From positions 1-64,000 of the forward strand of contig QCDG01000008.1 of assembly GCA_003280995.1 (NCBI GenBank): DNA of 64,000 nt, in the 5' to 3' direction. This document shows, one piece after another, positions 1-13,018 of the stretch. The position numbers and the translations under genes are program-made. Numbering within the stretch: position 1 is the stretch's first letter; every line of letters starts with the position of its first letter. This stretch comes from Prochlorococcus sp. AG-355-A09 (lineage in GTDB: Bacteria; Cyanobacteriota; Cyanobacteriia; PCC-6307; Cyanobiaceae). The notes beneath the pieces were generated by a model. It worked only from the letters and a program-made list of their open reading frames with translations, was not told the DNA's origin and did not search any database.

Positions 1-61
1 TTTTATTTGGATAAAGCAATTCAATTTGAGTAGATTTATCTACAAAAGGATTTGAACACAA

Positions 62-1540
<1,479 letters not shown>

Positions 1541-1667
1541 AACAGGGAGACAACAAAATGTTTAATATTATTATTTTGTCACCTTAGGTCGATCGGTATC
1601 TCACGTTTTTAATTTATTAAGAATTTCATTTCCTAAGTTTTTCTAGGTCACACCCATTATTTTTCCT

Positions 1668-1741
<74 letters not shown>

Positions 1742-1753
1742 TATCTCTATGTT

Positions 1754-1826
1754 GGGGGTATAGCTCAGTTGGTAGAGCGCCTGCTTTGCAAGCAGGATGT
1801 CAGCGGTTCGAGTCCGCTTACCTCCA
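1754..1826 (+). tRNA. trnA-TGC: tRNA-Ala (TGC anticodon)
   Basis: Acceptor GGGGGTA pairs with TACCTCC. The anticodon loop TTTGCAA carries TGC, and the T-arm is GCGGTTCGAGTCCGC. It follows tRNA-Ile by 12 bp inside the rRNA spacer. No CCA is encoded. Confidence 0.97.
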
Positions 1827-1958
1827 CTGATTACCACCTCTTCCATAATCGGTAGAAAGGAAAATGTTTTGAGTAGTGATCAAATTCTGAAAGAATCTAG
1901 CTTCCTAATGGAATCATTAAGATGCTGGACTCATTGAATTAATTTCATTGTTTTCAGA

Positions 1959-1978
1959 GAACCTTGACAACTGCATAG
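1959..1978 (+). promoter_or_regulatory. boxA-like antitermination site in the 16S-23S spacer
   Basis: The string GAACCTTGACAACTGCATAG matches the conserved D5/boxA region of cyanobacterial rRNA spacers, where Nus-factor antitermination and processing elements lie. The rest of the 1827-2083 spacer is AT-rich and holds no gene that I can see. Confidence 0.6.
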
Positions 1979-2083
1979 ATTATTTTAAAGACAATAAGCA
2001 TCTTTAATGATGCAGATTTATTATTTGTGCGAATGCATTAATAACAATTCTATTAAGCTGATGCTTCAATTTTTGAAGTTATT

Positions 2084-4958
<2,875 letters not shown>

Positions 4959-5022
4959 AATAAACTTAATTTATTGTTTTTAATTTATATAATTTTCTAT
5001 GCAGTTCTCAAGGTTCACACTA

Positions 5023-5140
5023 TCCTGGTGTTCATGGCGATGTGGAACCACTCCGATCCATCTCGAACTCGGTTGTGAAACGCATCAGCGGCGAAAATAT
5101 TTAGGGGGTAGCCCCTTGAGAAAATAGCTCAATGCCAGGT
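5023..5140 (+). rRNA. rrf: 5S ribosomal RNA
   Basis: About 118 nt. The terminal helix TCCTGGTGTTC pairs with the 3' AATGCCAGGT region. The conserved loop sequence CCGATCCATCTCGAACTCGG is present. It is last in the rRNA operon. Confidence 0.95.
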
Positions 5141-5150
5141 AAAAATATTT

Positions 5151-5187
5151 AAAAGGGTTTGCTCTTCTTGAGTAGGCCCTTTTTTAT
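5151..5187 (+). terminator. Rho-independent terminator of the rRNA operon
   Basis: A hairpin pairs AAAAGGG with CCCTTTTT and has an inner CTC/GAG stem, followed by a T-run. It lies 10 bp after 5S. The end of the convergent mutM gene reaches into the T-run, and the stem has A-runs on the other side, so it may act in both directions. Confidence 0.8.
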
Positions 5188-6062
5188 TTTTGGCATTTAG
5201 GACACCAATGGGTACTTCTACCAGTAATTTTTTGTCTTTCAATTAAATTTCCGCATTTACGACATTCTTTTCCAGTTCTTCTATAAACATTTGTCTGTAA
5301 ACCAAAATTCCCATTCTCTCCTTCTAAGTCCCTAAAATCGCTAAATGTTGTCCCCCCAGAACCAATACTTTTTTTTAATACAGTTACAATTGATTCTTTA
5401 AGCTTGATTAATTCATTCTTTTTTATTGTTCGAGCTTTCCTAAAAGGGGAAATGCCAGCAGAGTATAAACTTTCATCAGCATAAATATTACCTATACCTG
5501 CCACTATTGTTTGATCTAATAAAATAGCTTTTATAGATTTTGTTCTTTTTGTAATAACTTTCTTAAGGTAATTTGCATTAAAGTCCTTAGAAAATGGCTC
5601 TGGTCCTAATGAACCTAATCCTTTAATTATTTTGTTAAGCGATAGGTGTTTATTAATCCACCACATTTGACCAAAACTTCTTACGTCAATGTACCTAAGC
5701 TCATTATTATTTTTGTCGAAAAATCTTATTCTTGTATGCTTACAGGGATGACTTGAGTTTTCAATAAATTTAAAATATCCAGTCATCCTTAGATGAACTA
5801 CAAGAAATCCGTTATTTTGTAAATTTTCTAGAGGAAATTGACTATTCTCATTTTTAACTTCTTTTAATTGAGCTATTAAATATTTTCCTCTTCTATCCCA
5901 TTTATAAATAAGCGAGTTCAGAAGTCCTTTAATGAATTCTTCTTTGTTTGATGGGAATGCAACAGTTGAATCCCTACAGACTTCTACTTTTTTAATAATA
6001 AAGTTATTAAGTTTTTGCTCTAAACCTCTGCGAACAGTTTCTACTTCAGGTAATTCAGGCAA
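5184..6062 (-). CDS. mutM: Formamidopyrimidine-DNA glycosylase (Fpg/MutM)
   Basis: Bifunctional glycosylase/AP lyase that removes 8-oxoguanine and other oxidised purines in base excision repair. The protein starts [10 protein letters not shown], which gives the catalytic Pro2 and Glu3 after Met removal. The family's conserved lysine is in WDRRGKYL near residue 60. The C-terminus has the zinc finger CRKCG...CPKC. The 292-residue length is normal. The start is fixed by the catalytic N-terminus. It lies 4 bp downstream of psaE on the same strand, so the two are probably cotranscribed. The 3' end converges with the rRNA terminator. Confidence 0.96.
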   Translation of the reverse strand: MPELPEVETVRRGLEQKLNNFIIKKVEVCRDSTVAFPSNKEEFIKGLLNSLIYKWDRRGKYLIAQLKEVKNENSQFPLENLQNNGFLVVHLRMTGYFKFIENSSHPCKHTRIRFFDKNNNELRYIDVRSFGQMWWINKHLSLNKIIKGLGSLGPEPFSKDFNANYLKKVITKRTKSIKAILLDQTIVAGIGNIYADESLYSAGISPFRKARTIKKNELIKLKESIVTVLKKSIGSGGTTFSDFRDLEGENGNFGLQTNVYRRTGKECRKCGNLIERQKITGRSTHWCPKCQK

Positions 6063-6066
6063 TTAT

Positions 6067-6276
6067 TTAAGCTTTCTCTAATTCACTTTCTGCGAAATTA
6101 TTTGTATTTGCTCCACCATCAGTTCCGCTTATCCCAGCGTAATTAACTTTATCGAATCTGACTACACAGTTATATTTAATACCTGATGTATCAACTGAAG
6201 CAACTTTACCTATTTCATTGTACCAATATGATTCTGGTCTTTTTACTCTAACGAGATCTCCTCTTGAAATTGCCAT
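6067..6276 (-). CDS. psaE: Photosystem I reaction centre subunit IV (PsaE)
   Basis: Small SH3-fold subunit on the stromal/cytoplasmic side of PSI that stabilises ferredoxin docking and cyclic electron flow. The 69-residue sequence begins [20 protein letters not shown] and has the family's conserved RVKR, ESYWYNE.GKVASVD and VVRFDKVNY segments. The short C-terminus lies within the family's usual length. It is upstream of mutM with a 4-bp gap. Confidence 0.97.
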   Translation of the reverse strand: MAISRGDLVRVKRPESYWYNEIGKVASVDTSGIKYNCVVRFDKVNYAGISGTDGGANTNNFAESELEKA

Positions 6277-6356
6277 TACTATTAATTTAACTTTTTGTAG
6301 AATAACTCATCATTAATATTCTTAGACAAATTATTCACACATATTAATTAAAAGTT

Positions 6357-7124
6357 TTAACAAAAATCATTTATTAAATTATTTTCGAATTCTTCTTTAG
6401 CAGGCTTACTTCCCATCCATTTCCTACCAGGTATTCTTACATCTAATTCATTTGTATCACAATTTATTGAGAGAATAAGTTTTTTATTTTCTTGATTTAG
6501 TACGTTAAAAACTTTTCTACCTTTAATATCTTTGTATGATTTATTTTGGATAATTATAGGACCATAATTTTTTTTATCTAACTCAAGTAAGACATTATTT
6601 TTTTTATTTTCAGTTGTTTCATGATTTTCTGAATTAATTGTCTTCTTTTTTCTTATTATGAGCTTTTGACCAACTTTTATTGAATCAGGATTCTTGAGAT
6701 TATTAATCTCTTTCAGATCGATTACTTTTAAATCATATTTGTTTGATATCTCAGTAAGATTTTCACCAGTTTGAACAATATGATAATTATTTATCAAATC
6801 AGATTGTTTTGTAAGATTTTCAGTAGATTCAGAAATAATAAGATTTTGGCCAATAAAGATATAATTTTCATCTTTTAATTTATTCAATTTAATAATTAAT
6901 TCTTTATTTATCGAATAGAGTTTTGAAATGCTCGATAATGTATCTCCACTTTTTACAATATGAATTTTTTTTATTTCAGTTTTTTCTTCATTAATTGATT
7001 CGTTTTTAGCAAAATTCTCAATTTTATTTTTTGCTGAAAATATTTCTTCTGATTTTATCAATGAGTGATTTAAAAAATTAATAAATATGGCAATTACTAA
7101 AAATGCAAATTTCATAAAACTCAC
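6357..7124 (-). CDS. LysM-repeat cell-wall-binding protein
   Basis: 255 residues. The N-terminal hydrophobic segment (residues about 5-22) looks like a signal peptide or anchor. Two LysM domains follow, about 53-97 (IHIVKSGDTLSSISKLYSIN) and about 113-157 (YHIVQTGENLTEISNKYDL). The roughly 90-residue C-terminal domain is Lys/Asn-rich and I do not recognise it. LysM modules bind peptidoglycan glycan chains, so a periplasmic or wall-associated role is likely. No catalytic peptidase or amidase motif is visible, so enzymatic activity cannot be claimed. Confidence 0.85.
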   Translation of the reverse strand: MSFMKFAFLVIAIFINFLNHSLIKSEEIFSAKNKIENFAKNESINEEKTEIKKIHIVKSGDTLSSISKLYSINKELIIKLNKLKDENYIFIGQNLIISESTENLTKQSDLINNYHIVQTGENLTEISNKYDLKVIDLKEINNLKNPDSIKVGQKLIIRKKKTINSENHETTENKKNNVLLELDKKNYGPIIIQNKSYKDIKGRKVFNVLNQENKKLILSINCDTNELDVRIPGRKWMGSKPAKEEFENNLINDFC

Positions 7125-7187
7125 TATTTATTTAAAGATAATCTTTAAATTCTAAATCGCTAGCTTTTTGAAAACAATTTAAGTAAT

Positions 7188-8579
7188 TTAAATCTGAAAA
7201 ATAAACTTTAAAATTTTCTTTACTCTTTTGTAGGGAGGATACCGTAGATTTAAATCAAATAAAAAACCTTTAAAAGTAATAGATTTTTGATTTGAAAAAT
7301 TGCGAAATCCCTCTTCACCATGAAATTTACCAATACCACTTTGCCCAACGCCTCCAAACGGTAAATTTGGAATAAGGACTGGTAACATCACATCATTTAT
7401 ACAAATTGTTCCTGAGCTGGTTACTTTTGAAATATGATTATGGATATTTTTATTGCCTCCAAATAAGTAGATTGCTAAGGGTTTTGATGTTTGACTAATC
7501 TGTTTTAAAGCTGATTCCTTATCATTGATCCCAATTACTGGAAGCAGTGGACTGAATAGTTCTTTCTGCAAAATATCTTTTTCATTTAATTTAGTTCTTA
7601 AGATTGTAGGAGATATTTTCAACTTTTTTTTACTAAAACTCCCCCCAAATAAAATTTTTTTTTCTTTTTTATATTGTTTGAGAATTTCTACAGTTGATGT
7701 AAATTGCTTTTTTTCTAATTTTGATAAGTTTTCAGAAATAATTGGATTATCTCCGTAAAAACTTACTATGTATTTCTTTAATTTTTCTATAAAAATATTT
7801 TCAATTTCTTTATCTACAAAGATATGATTCGGAGCCATGCAGGATTGCCCAGAATTAAAAAATTTGCCCCAAATAATTCTTTTTGCAGCCACTTCTAAAT
7901 TTGCATTCTTGAAAACAATTACAGGATTTGTTCCGCTTAACTCAAGAGTCAATGGAGTTAAGTTTTTTGAAGCTAATTTCATTATAGATTTTCCAGTTTC
8001 AGTACTTCCTGTAAAAAAAATGTGGTCAAAATTTTGTTCAATTAATTTTATAGATTGTTTGTAGTCACCCTCTACTGTCACTAGGACATCTTTTTGGAAA
8101 TATTTGGAAGTAAGCTTTTTAATAAGTTTTGAGGTAGCAGGACATTTCTCTGAAGGTTTTATGACTGCAGTATTTCCGGCTGAGAAAATATTTACTAATG
8201 GCTTTAAAACATAAAGTAATGGATAATTATAAGGACCAAGAATTAAGACACATCCAAGAGGTTCATAAATAACTTGGGAGGATGATGGAAATAGATAAAA
8301 AGGTGTATCAATCTTTTTTGGTCGCATCCAAGAATTGAGTTTCTTTTTTATGAGTGAAATTTCTTCTTTCACTAAAAGGATTTCTGAAAGCCCTTCAATT
8401 TCAGATTTGCCGAGATCAACAAAAAGTGATTTGATTATCTCTTTTGTATTTTCATCCAAAAGTTTAGAAACTATATTGATATGATGGATCCGCCAATTTA
8501 TATCTTCAGTTTTACCAGTGAGAACTGTATTTTTTAATTTATAAATGTCTTCCAAATGAAATTTATCAGAAATCTTCAT
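7188..8579 (-). CDS. Aldehyde dehydrogenase (class 3 / fatty-aldehyde type)
   Basis: NAD(P)-dependent oxidation of aldehydes to carboxylates. At 463 residues it is the shorter class 3-like form. Visible motifs are the cofactor loop FFTGSTETGKSIMKLA (about 195-210), the general base Glu in LTLELSGTNPVIV (about 218) and the nucleophilic Cys in FNSGQSCMAPNHIF (about 250). The C-terminal LPFGGVGQSGIGKFHGEEGF is typical of class 3 ALDHs. Plausible substrates are medium- or long-chain aldehydes from lipid peroxidation or hydrocarbon metabolism, by family inference only. It appears monocistronic. Confidence 0.93.
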   Translation of the reverse strand: MKISDKFHLEDIYKLKNTVLTGKTEDINWRIHHINIVSKLLDENTKEIIKSLFVDLGKSEIEGLSEILLVKEEISLIKKKLNSWMRPKKIDTPFYLFPSSSQVIYEPLGCVLILGPYNYPLLYVLKPLVNIFSAGNTAVIKPSEKCPATSKLIKKLTSKYFQKDVLVTVEGDYKQSIKLIEQNFDHIFFTGSTETGKSIMKLASKNLTPLTLELSGTNPVIVFKNANLEVAAKRIIWGKFFNSGQSCMAPNHIFVDKEIENIFIEKLKKYIVSFYGDNPIISENLSKLEKKQFTSTVEILKQYKKEKKILFGGSFSKKKLKISPTILRTKLNEKDILQKELFSPLLPVIGINDKESALKQISQTSKPLAIYLFGGNKNIHNHISKVTSSGTICINDVMLPVLIPNLPFGGVGQSGIGKFHGEEGFRNFSNQKSITFKGFLFDLNLRYPPYKRVKKILKFIFQI

Positions 8580-8735
8580 TTTTTACCTTTGAATAGTATT
8601 AAATATATCAGAGGATAAATTGTAAATAACTAAGGTTTTTAGGCAATTAAATCAAAGCGAATGATTTATGAGAAATAATCAAATTTATTAATATTGCCTT
8701 TAAAAATTCAAATTTTTCTTGGTTAGTATATTTCT

Positions 8736-9626
8736 ATGAGGGAAAATTTTTCAATTAGATTGATATCTATAAATGAAATCACAGAAGTCACAAACTGGGC
8801 AAGGTTAGAAGGATTTTCTCCAGGAATGGATGACGTATCAATTTATAGAAATACAGATAAACAAGGGGTATGGGTAGCTTGTCTAGACAATAATCCTATA
8901 GGCTCTATCGCGTGTATTAAATATAATTCCTCGTATGGTTTTATAGGTTTATTTATCGTTAAAAAAGAATTCCGAAATAATGGATATGGAGTGAGATTAT
9001 GGAAACATGCCCTCGAATATTTGAAAAATGTTGATTGTATTGGTCTTGAGGCTGCCCCAGATAGATTAAATGATTACGCAAAGTGGGGGTTTAGAAAATC
9101 TTCCATTACAAATCGATGGAAATTAAATGGTTCTAAAGATTTGCCATTGAGAAATTTCTATAAAGATCAATTTCATTCTTTTAAAGTTGTCCCGGGTAAT
9201 AAAATTTCTTCTGAAGCAGTCTTAATTTATGATGATCAAAGAGAACCTAGTCCCAGACCACATTTTCTTAATGACTGGTTGAAAAATTCTCATGGTAATG
9301 TCAGTGCAATTGTCGATAATAATGGGATGTGCCATGGATTTGGCAGGATAAGACCTTGTGTATTGGAGGATAATGAGCAAGGCTGGAGAATTGGCCCACT
9401 TTTAGCGGATACTCCACCACTTGCTGAATTATTAATAAGGGAGTTAGTTGGTAATTTAGATGCTCAAATCTTATTGGATTGCTCTAATCTGAACCCTTAT
9501 GCAAATTACCTTTTATCAAGTTTGGGATTTGAGGAAATATCAAAAACATTCAGAATGTATAAAGGCATTCAACCTCCCTGCCCTATGAATCAAGTATATG
9601 GACTTGCCTGCTTGGAACTGGGTTGA
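8736..9626 (+). CDS. GNAT-family acetyltransferase with C-terminal Acetyltransf_18-like domain
   Basis: 296 residues. The N-terminal GNAT domain (about 1-135) has the acetyl-CoA-binding signature FRNNGYGVRLWKHALEYL, like the R/Q-x-x-G-x-G/A motif. The C-terminal half (about 160-285) ends LLSSLGFEEISKTFRMYKG, typical of a second GNAT-like domain. The substrate is unknown. Adjacent genes run on the opposite strand, so it is probably transcribed alone. Confidence 0.85.
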   Translation: MRENFSIRLISINEITEVTNWARLEGFSPGMDDVSIYRNTDKQGVWVACLDNNPIGSIACIKYNSSYGFIGLFIVKKEFRNNGYGVRLWKHALEYLKNVDCIGLEAAPDRLNDYAKWGFRKSSITNRWKLNGSKDLPLRNFYKDQFHSFKVVPGNKISSEAVLIYDDQREPSPRPHFLNDWLKNSHGNVSAIVDNNGMCHGFGRIRPCVLEDNEQGWRIGPLLADTPPLAELLIRELVGNLDAQILLDCSNLNPYANYLLSSLGFEEISKTFRMYKGIQPPCPMNQVYGLACLELG

Positions 9627-9692
9627 TTTCCTTTAAAGCGTTCATTTCCCCTTTTGTTGCTGTAATACTGAAAGAAGTTTGTTTGATTAAGA

Positions 9693-9941
9693 TTAACTTC
9701 CAGAAGGTTTCAAAATTTTTTCTACAATATCGGCGTTGATTATAGTGATCTCTCCATTGTCAATATTGGCAACTTGAAACAAGGTCCATGAATTTGGATT
9801 TCTAGCTCCTCCAATACAGTCGATAACTTGACCGACCCAATAATTTTCATCCTTTTCCTTAGTATATTCGCAATTTTCTTTTTTAATTGCGACATAATCA
9901 CCAGCCCTAACGAAAAGAAACTCAGGAGTTGCTGAGCTCAC
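9693..9941 (-). CDS. DUF3104-like cyanobacterial small protein
   Basis: 82 residues. The pattern FLFVRAGDYVAIKKE...YWVGQVIDCIGGARNP..TLFQVANIDNGEITIINAD resembles the marine-cyanobacterial DUF3104 family, a small beta-rich fold of unknown role. Family assignment is from memory. An 8-bp inverted repeat (AACTAATA at 9949, TATTAGTT at 9979) lies just upstream and could be an operator. Confidence 0.7.
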   Translation of the reverse strand: MSSATPEFLFVRAGDYVAIKKENCEYTKEKDENYWVGQVIDCIGGARNPNSWTLFQVANIDNGEITIINADIVEKILKPSGS

Positions 9942-10038
9942 AATAAATAACTAATAGTACATATATACTATAGTAAGTTATTAGTTTTGTTGCTGAACTT
10001 TGAATTATTTAGCAAACTAGGGGTAATTCAAAAATTAA

Positions 10039-10131
10039 ATGGACTCAACTGAAATTGCTATATTTTCAACATTATTTGGGTTAATCCTTGCTTTAACTGA
10101 CGCTTATATAGAAAGAAATATTCCTGGATAA
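10039..10131 (+). CDS. 30-residue membrane microprotein
   Basis: Starts MDSTEIAIFSTLFGLILALT: a single predicted transmembrane helix (about residues 6-20) and a charged tail ending ERNIPG. Its size and topology resemble small photosystem or cytochrome subunits, but I recognise no named family. The 9942-10901 stretch holds only such short genes. Confidence 0.45.
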   Translation: MDSTEIAIFSTLFGLILALTDAYIERNIPG

Positions 10132-10147
10132 TATTTCCATTCATTTT

Positions 10148-10279
10148 TTAAATTAAATAAGATTTAAGCTGGTCTAATATGTCGGCACGGTTGGAAACTA
10201 ATTTTGTAAAAACTAAATATATCAACCCTCCCATTGCAAGCCTTCCGTTGATTTTTTCTAACTGCTTTAGTTTTCTCAA
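10148..10279 (-). CDS. High-light-inducible (Hli/SCP)-like small protein
   Basis: 43 codons if the TTG at 10279 is the start; an in-frame stop lies just upstream. The core EKINGRLAMGGLIYLVFTKL fits the chlorophyll a/b-binding motif ExxNGRxAM followed by one transmembrane helix. Hli proteins bind chlorophyll and carotenoid and protect photosystem assembly under stress. Prochlorococcus genomes carry many divergent short copies. The N-terminus is shorter than usual, so the exact start is uncertain. Confidence 0.55.
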   Translation of the reverse strand: MRKLKQLEKINGRLAMGGLIYLVFTKLVSNRADILDQLKSYLI

Positions 10280-10399
10280 AAATTACCCTTACTGTTAAAT
10301 AAAATTTAGAGGGTATAGGAAATAAAAAAGTATTGGTTACTTCAAAATTAAAAAAATTTTTAAAAGTTTATAGAAAAATTATTTCAAACACGAATAAAT

Positions 10400-10537
10400 T
10401 TAAAGCCAAGCTTCTTTCATCTCAAGATAAAGTCTCTCGCTCTCAGCAGAATTAATTTTGCTTTCTGAATAAGATTGTTGCTGTTGCTGTTGCTGCTGCT
10501 GAGTTGAGTTAGTATTAGAATTTTGGACTTCGCTCAT
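10400..10537 (-). CDS. Small protein with a polyglutamine run
   Basis: 45 residues. The N-terminus MSEVQNSNTNST is followed by nine consecutive Gln and then a charged, probably helical tail ending LYLEMKEAWL. The Gln run is encoded by mixed CAG/CAA codons, so it is not a pure trinucleotide repeat. The function is unknown. Confidence 0.5.
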   Translation of the reverse strand: MSEVQNSNTNSTQQQQQQQQQSYSESKINSAESERLYLEMKEAWL

Positions 10538-10653
10538 TATTGAGAAATGAAATTTGTGTTTATTCTCTCATATTTAGAGCTTTTTTTGTCAACTTAAATT
10601 CTTAAATTTTATTTAAATTTTCTATGTTTTTAATTTTCCTGTTTTGAGATAAT

Positions 10654-10755
10654 TTATTTTGCTACAGTAGTTTTGGTATATAAGAATTTAACTTCCCAAT
10701 ATACAATTCCTAGGAAGATAGCACTTGCAATAATAATTTCAGAAATGGCTAGCAT
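10654..10755 (-). CDS. 33-residue single-TM microprotein
   Basis: Starts MLAISEIIIASAIFLGIVYW: one hydrophobic helix, then a short basic tail (KTTVAK). It resembles small membrane subunits in size but I recognise no family. It lies among several such genes. Confidence 0.4.
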   Translation of the reverse strand: MLAISEIIIASAIFLGIVYWEVKFLYTKTTVAK

Positions 10756-10901
10756 TTTATTTTTCAATACTAATTAAATTTTGGTATCAATTTACACAAA
10801 ATGCAATAGGTACTAATTACATTTTAGATCTTAAAAAATCTTATTTAAAAAATAACGCGTCGAAATAATATAAAATTTTAAATTAGATACATATTATTTC
10901 C

Positions 10902-11336
10902 GTGGGAAATTTCATAAATTCAACAACTCTTATACCTTTAATACCTTTAGTAACCTCTTTATTTATTCTTATTTTATTGGCAAGTTTTAACAGAACACTT
11001 AACAGGTTAACAAAACCAGTTACTGCACTGGTTGCATTATCTTTATTAAGTTCTGCTTTTATAAGCTCATTTGACTATTTTAGGAAAATAGAAGAAGAAT
11101 TAGTTTTATCTGAATTTCTCAAATTTTTTGAAGAAAAAAATTTAGTTATACATCTCAATTTAGTAAATGAAAAAATTATAATTTTTTTCTCATTAATAAT
11201 GATATTAATTATTGGAACATCTTTTTATAAATTGCCTAGAAAAAAAGGTTATGTCTCATTAATGATTAGCCTAGGATTAATTTCTTCTTCGGTGATTCTC
11301 TCAATATTGCTAATAGATTTCTCAACACTAATCTAA
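10902..11336 (+). CDS. Multi-TM protein resembling the N-terminus of NdhF/NuoL-type subunits
   Basis: 144 residues, GTG start. The N-terminus has the pattern IPLIPLVTSLFILILLASFNRTLNRL, reminiscent of the first helix of NdhF/NuoL-like NDH-1 subunits. Four hydrophobic helices are visible (about 8-30, 40-58, 90-108, 118-140). A complete NdhF has more than 600 residues, so this is either a separate small membrane protein or a remnant. The resemblance is weak and no function should be assumed. Its stop overlaps the 3' end of the convergent oxidase gene by 4 bp. Confidence 0.6.
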   Translation: MGNFINSTTLIPLIPLVTSLFILILLASFNRTLNRLTKPVTALVALSLLSSAFISSFDYFRKIEEELVLSEFLKFFEEKNLVIHLNLVNEKIIIFFSLIMILIIGTSFYKLPRKKGYVSLMISLGLISSSVILSILLIDFSTLI

Positions 11337-11842
11337 ACTGTTGTAAGCATTGACAAAGCTTGGTTAAGTTCTTGTACATGATTTAATTCATCTTGAGCAA
11401 TTTCTTTTATTTTTTGATCATTTGGATTATCTATTAAATATTTGGAATAAGTTTCAAATGCATGTTCTTCGATTTTTATGTTGACGTCATAAGCATTAGC
11501 TGGAGAGAAAAAATAATAAAAAACCATAATCCAGTAATAGAAAAGCACAAGGTGTCTTGCAAAAAATCTATCAATCCAGAACCTATCTCCTCCTCTTTTT
11601 TCCATTTCTTTAAGATGCTCAGTTTCGTTAATAGCTTGATAAAAATGTTCTTTCATTAAAATCATTGTTTTTTCATTTTTAATTCCTAAGGATTCTTTAA
11701 AATGAAGAACCGAAAGAAATGCAAAATAAGGAGATCTAGCTATTACTTCTAAAACCCAAAATCTTTGTAAAGATCTACCAGAGTATATGAAGTCTAAGAA
11801 GTTAACAGTACTATTCAAAATCAAAGAATTTAATTTCTTCAT
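11333..11842 (-). CDS. ptox: Plastoquinol terminal oxidase (PTOX, alternative-oxidase family)
   Basis: Di-iron membrane-associated oxidase that passes electrons from plastoquinol to oxygen and relieves over-reduction of the photosynthetic chain. All expected iron ligands are visible: Glu32 in LEVIARSPYF, Glu73 and His76 in NETEHL, a Glu of IEEHAFETY (about 125) and Glu152/His155 in DELNHV. The 169-residue length fits the compact cyanobacterial form. The hydrophobic stretch LVLFYYWIMVFYYFF matches the interfacial helices. High-light Prochlorococcus and some cyanophages carry this gene. It is probably monocistronic. Confidence 0.92.
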   Translation of the reverse strand: MKKLNSLILNSTVNFLDFIYSGRSLQRFWVLEVIARSPYFAFLSVLHFKESLGIKNEKTMILMKEHFYQAINETEHLKEMEKRGGDRFWIDRFFARHLVLFYYWIMVFYYFFSPANAYDVNIKIEEHAFETYSKYLIDNPNDQKIKEIAQDELNHVQELNQALSMLTTV

Positions 11843-11996
11843 AAATACCTTTTTCTTTAAGTATAATTACTTAGCCACTTTAGGTCTATAATGTATTGAA
11901 GTAATTAACCAAAAATTAATATTTATATTCTAAAAATTGTTACTTACATTGAAATATTTTTTTTCCATGCGTTAATTGGATAGATAAAAATTTTAT

Positions 11997-12137
11997 ATGA
12001 CAACTACTGAAAAAATTGCAAATGCCAAAAAGAGGATTGATGAATTAGAAAGACTTATAAAATATTGGAATGATTCAGAACGTGATGAGGCCAAAATAGT
12101 CAATTTCAATATCAACAGTATAAATAAAGTTGCTTAG
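11997..12137 (+). CDS. 46-residue hypothetical protein
   Basis: A soluble, helical, charged peptide: MTTTEKIANAKKRIDELERL followed by IKYWNDSE and an Asn-rich tail. The first 30 residues could form a short coiled coil. No family recognised. Clean ATG start and in-frame TAG. Confidence 0.45.
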   Translation: MTTTEKIANAKKRIDELERLIKYWNDSERDEAKIVNFNINSINKVA

Positions 12138-12282
12138 ATTTTGATGATTAAGGCTGATTAACTCATCTACTTAAAGTGATCGAATATCTTTCAGGTTTCG
12201 AATATTGTTTAGTTTATAAATAGAGCAATTAAACCTATTCTCAAAAACGGTAAGGAAGAAATAGTCTAAAAGAAAAATCTAT

Positions 12283-12396
12283 ATGAAAACCTTTTCAAAA
12301 AAATATTTAGTTCCGATTAAATTTATACCATGGGTTTTTTGGGTATTTATATCTTTTATGAGTATATATTTATGTAAAATAGCCTGGTTAAATTGA
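12283..12396 (+). CDS. 37-residue membrane microprotein
   Basis: MKTFSKKYLVPIKF, then one hydrophobic helix (IPWVFWVFISFMSIYLC). The basic N-terminus and hydrophobic C-terminal half suggest an inner-membrane peptide with its N-terminus inside. Function unknown. It ends 13 bp before the convergent gene at 12410. Confidence 0.4.
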   Translation: MKTFSKKYLVPIKFIPWVFWVFISFMSIYLCKIAWLN

Positions 12397-12409
12397 ATAA
12401 TTAAAGAAA

Positions 12410-12733
12410 CTAGCTTCTTCTTAGCCAACTAGGAGCACCTCCAAACCAATCCGATATATCATCTTCATTTGGGTTGAAATGATTTTCTTTATCTAGTCCA
12501 TCTATCCCAAATGATTGCAAGAGGCTATCAATTCCCCCATCATTTTTTGTACCATTCCTTCTAAAGCTGTTAGCTTTTTTCAGCCAAAGAGAAATTGTAG
12601 AGTTATGGTGTGCAAATTTCTCAACATATATCCTTTCTTCTAATGTAATTGATTTATCTTGAGCAATTCTTTTAATTATTCCCTGGATCTTTAGTCTTTT
12701 TGAATTACTAAGAAGCATTTTTAATAAATTCAT
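12410..12733 (-). CDS. Conserved hypothetical protein
   Basis: 107 residues. The basic helical N-terminal half (KRLKIQGIIKRIAQDKSITL) is followed by an acidic, aromatic C-terminus ending DISDWFGGAPSWLRRS. No motif that I recognise. The helical EERIYVEKFAHHNSTISLWL part could be protein-binding. Confidence 0.65.
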   Translation of the reverse strand: MNLLKMLLSNSKRLKIQGIIKRIAQDKSITLEERIYVEKFAHHNSTISLWLKKANSFRRNGTKNDGGIDSLLQSFGIDGLDKENHFNPNEDDISDWFGGAPSWLRRS

Positions 12734-12984
12734 TATTCTTTTTATAGGAAGGATTATTAAATAAATCTTGTCAATGTTAATTTCAACAAATTAACCCTCT
12801 TAAAAGGTTTTTAAGCAAGAAAAGTTTTAAGACACTAAAAAAAGGGATCAATAAGTTACGCACAATACGTTTATTCATTTATCAAACTTATAATTCCTAC
12901 AAATTAGATAATAAAAATCAATCCATTTATGAGGATAATTTAAACTTAAGATAAGTGGATACAGTTGTTGCGCTATAGTAAAAA

Positions 12985-13002
12985 TGTACTAATATTAGTA
13001 CA
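12985..13002. promoter_or_regulatory. 18-bp perfect palindrome upstream of 13019 gene
   Basis: TGTACTAATATTAGTACA is fully self-complementary and lies 16 bp before the ATG at 13019, where a repressor would overlap the promoter or RBS. The spacing of the GTA/TAC half-sites (N10) does not fit the NtcA consensus (N8), and the form does not fit the cyanobacterial LexA box. Candidate operator only. Confidence 0.5.
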
Positions 13003-13018
13003 GACGTATTATTAAGAT

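Noticed and set aside
12985-13002. NtcA or LexA box
   Set aside because: GTA and TAC are separated by 10 bp rather than 8, and the LexA consensus spacing is not met.
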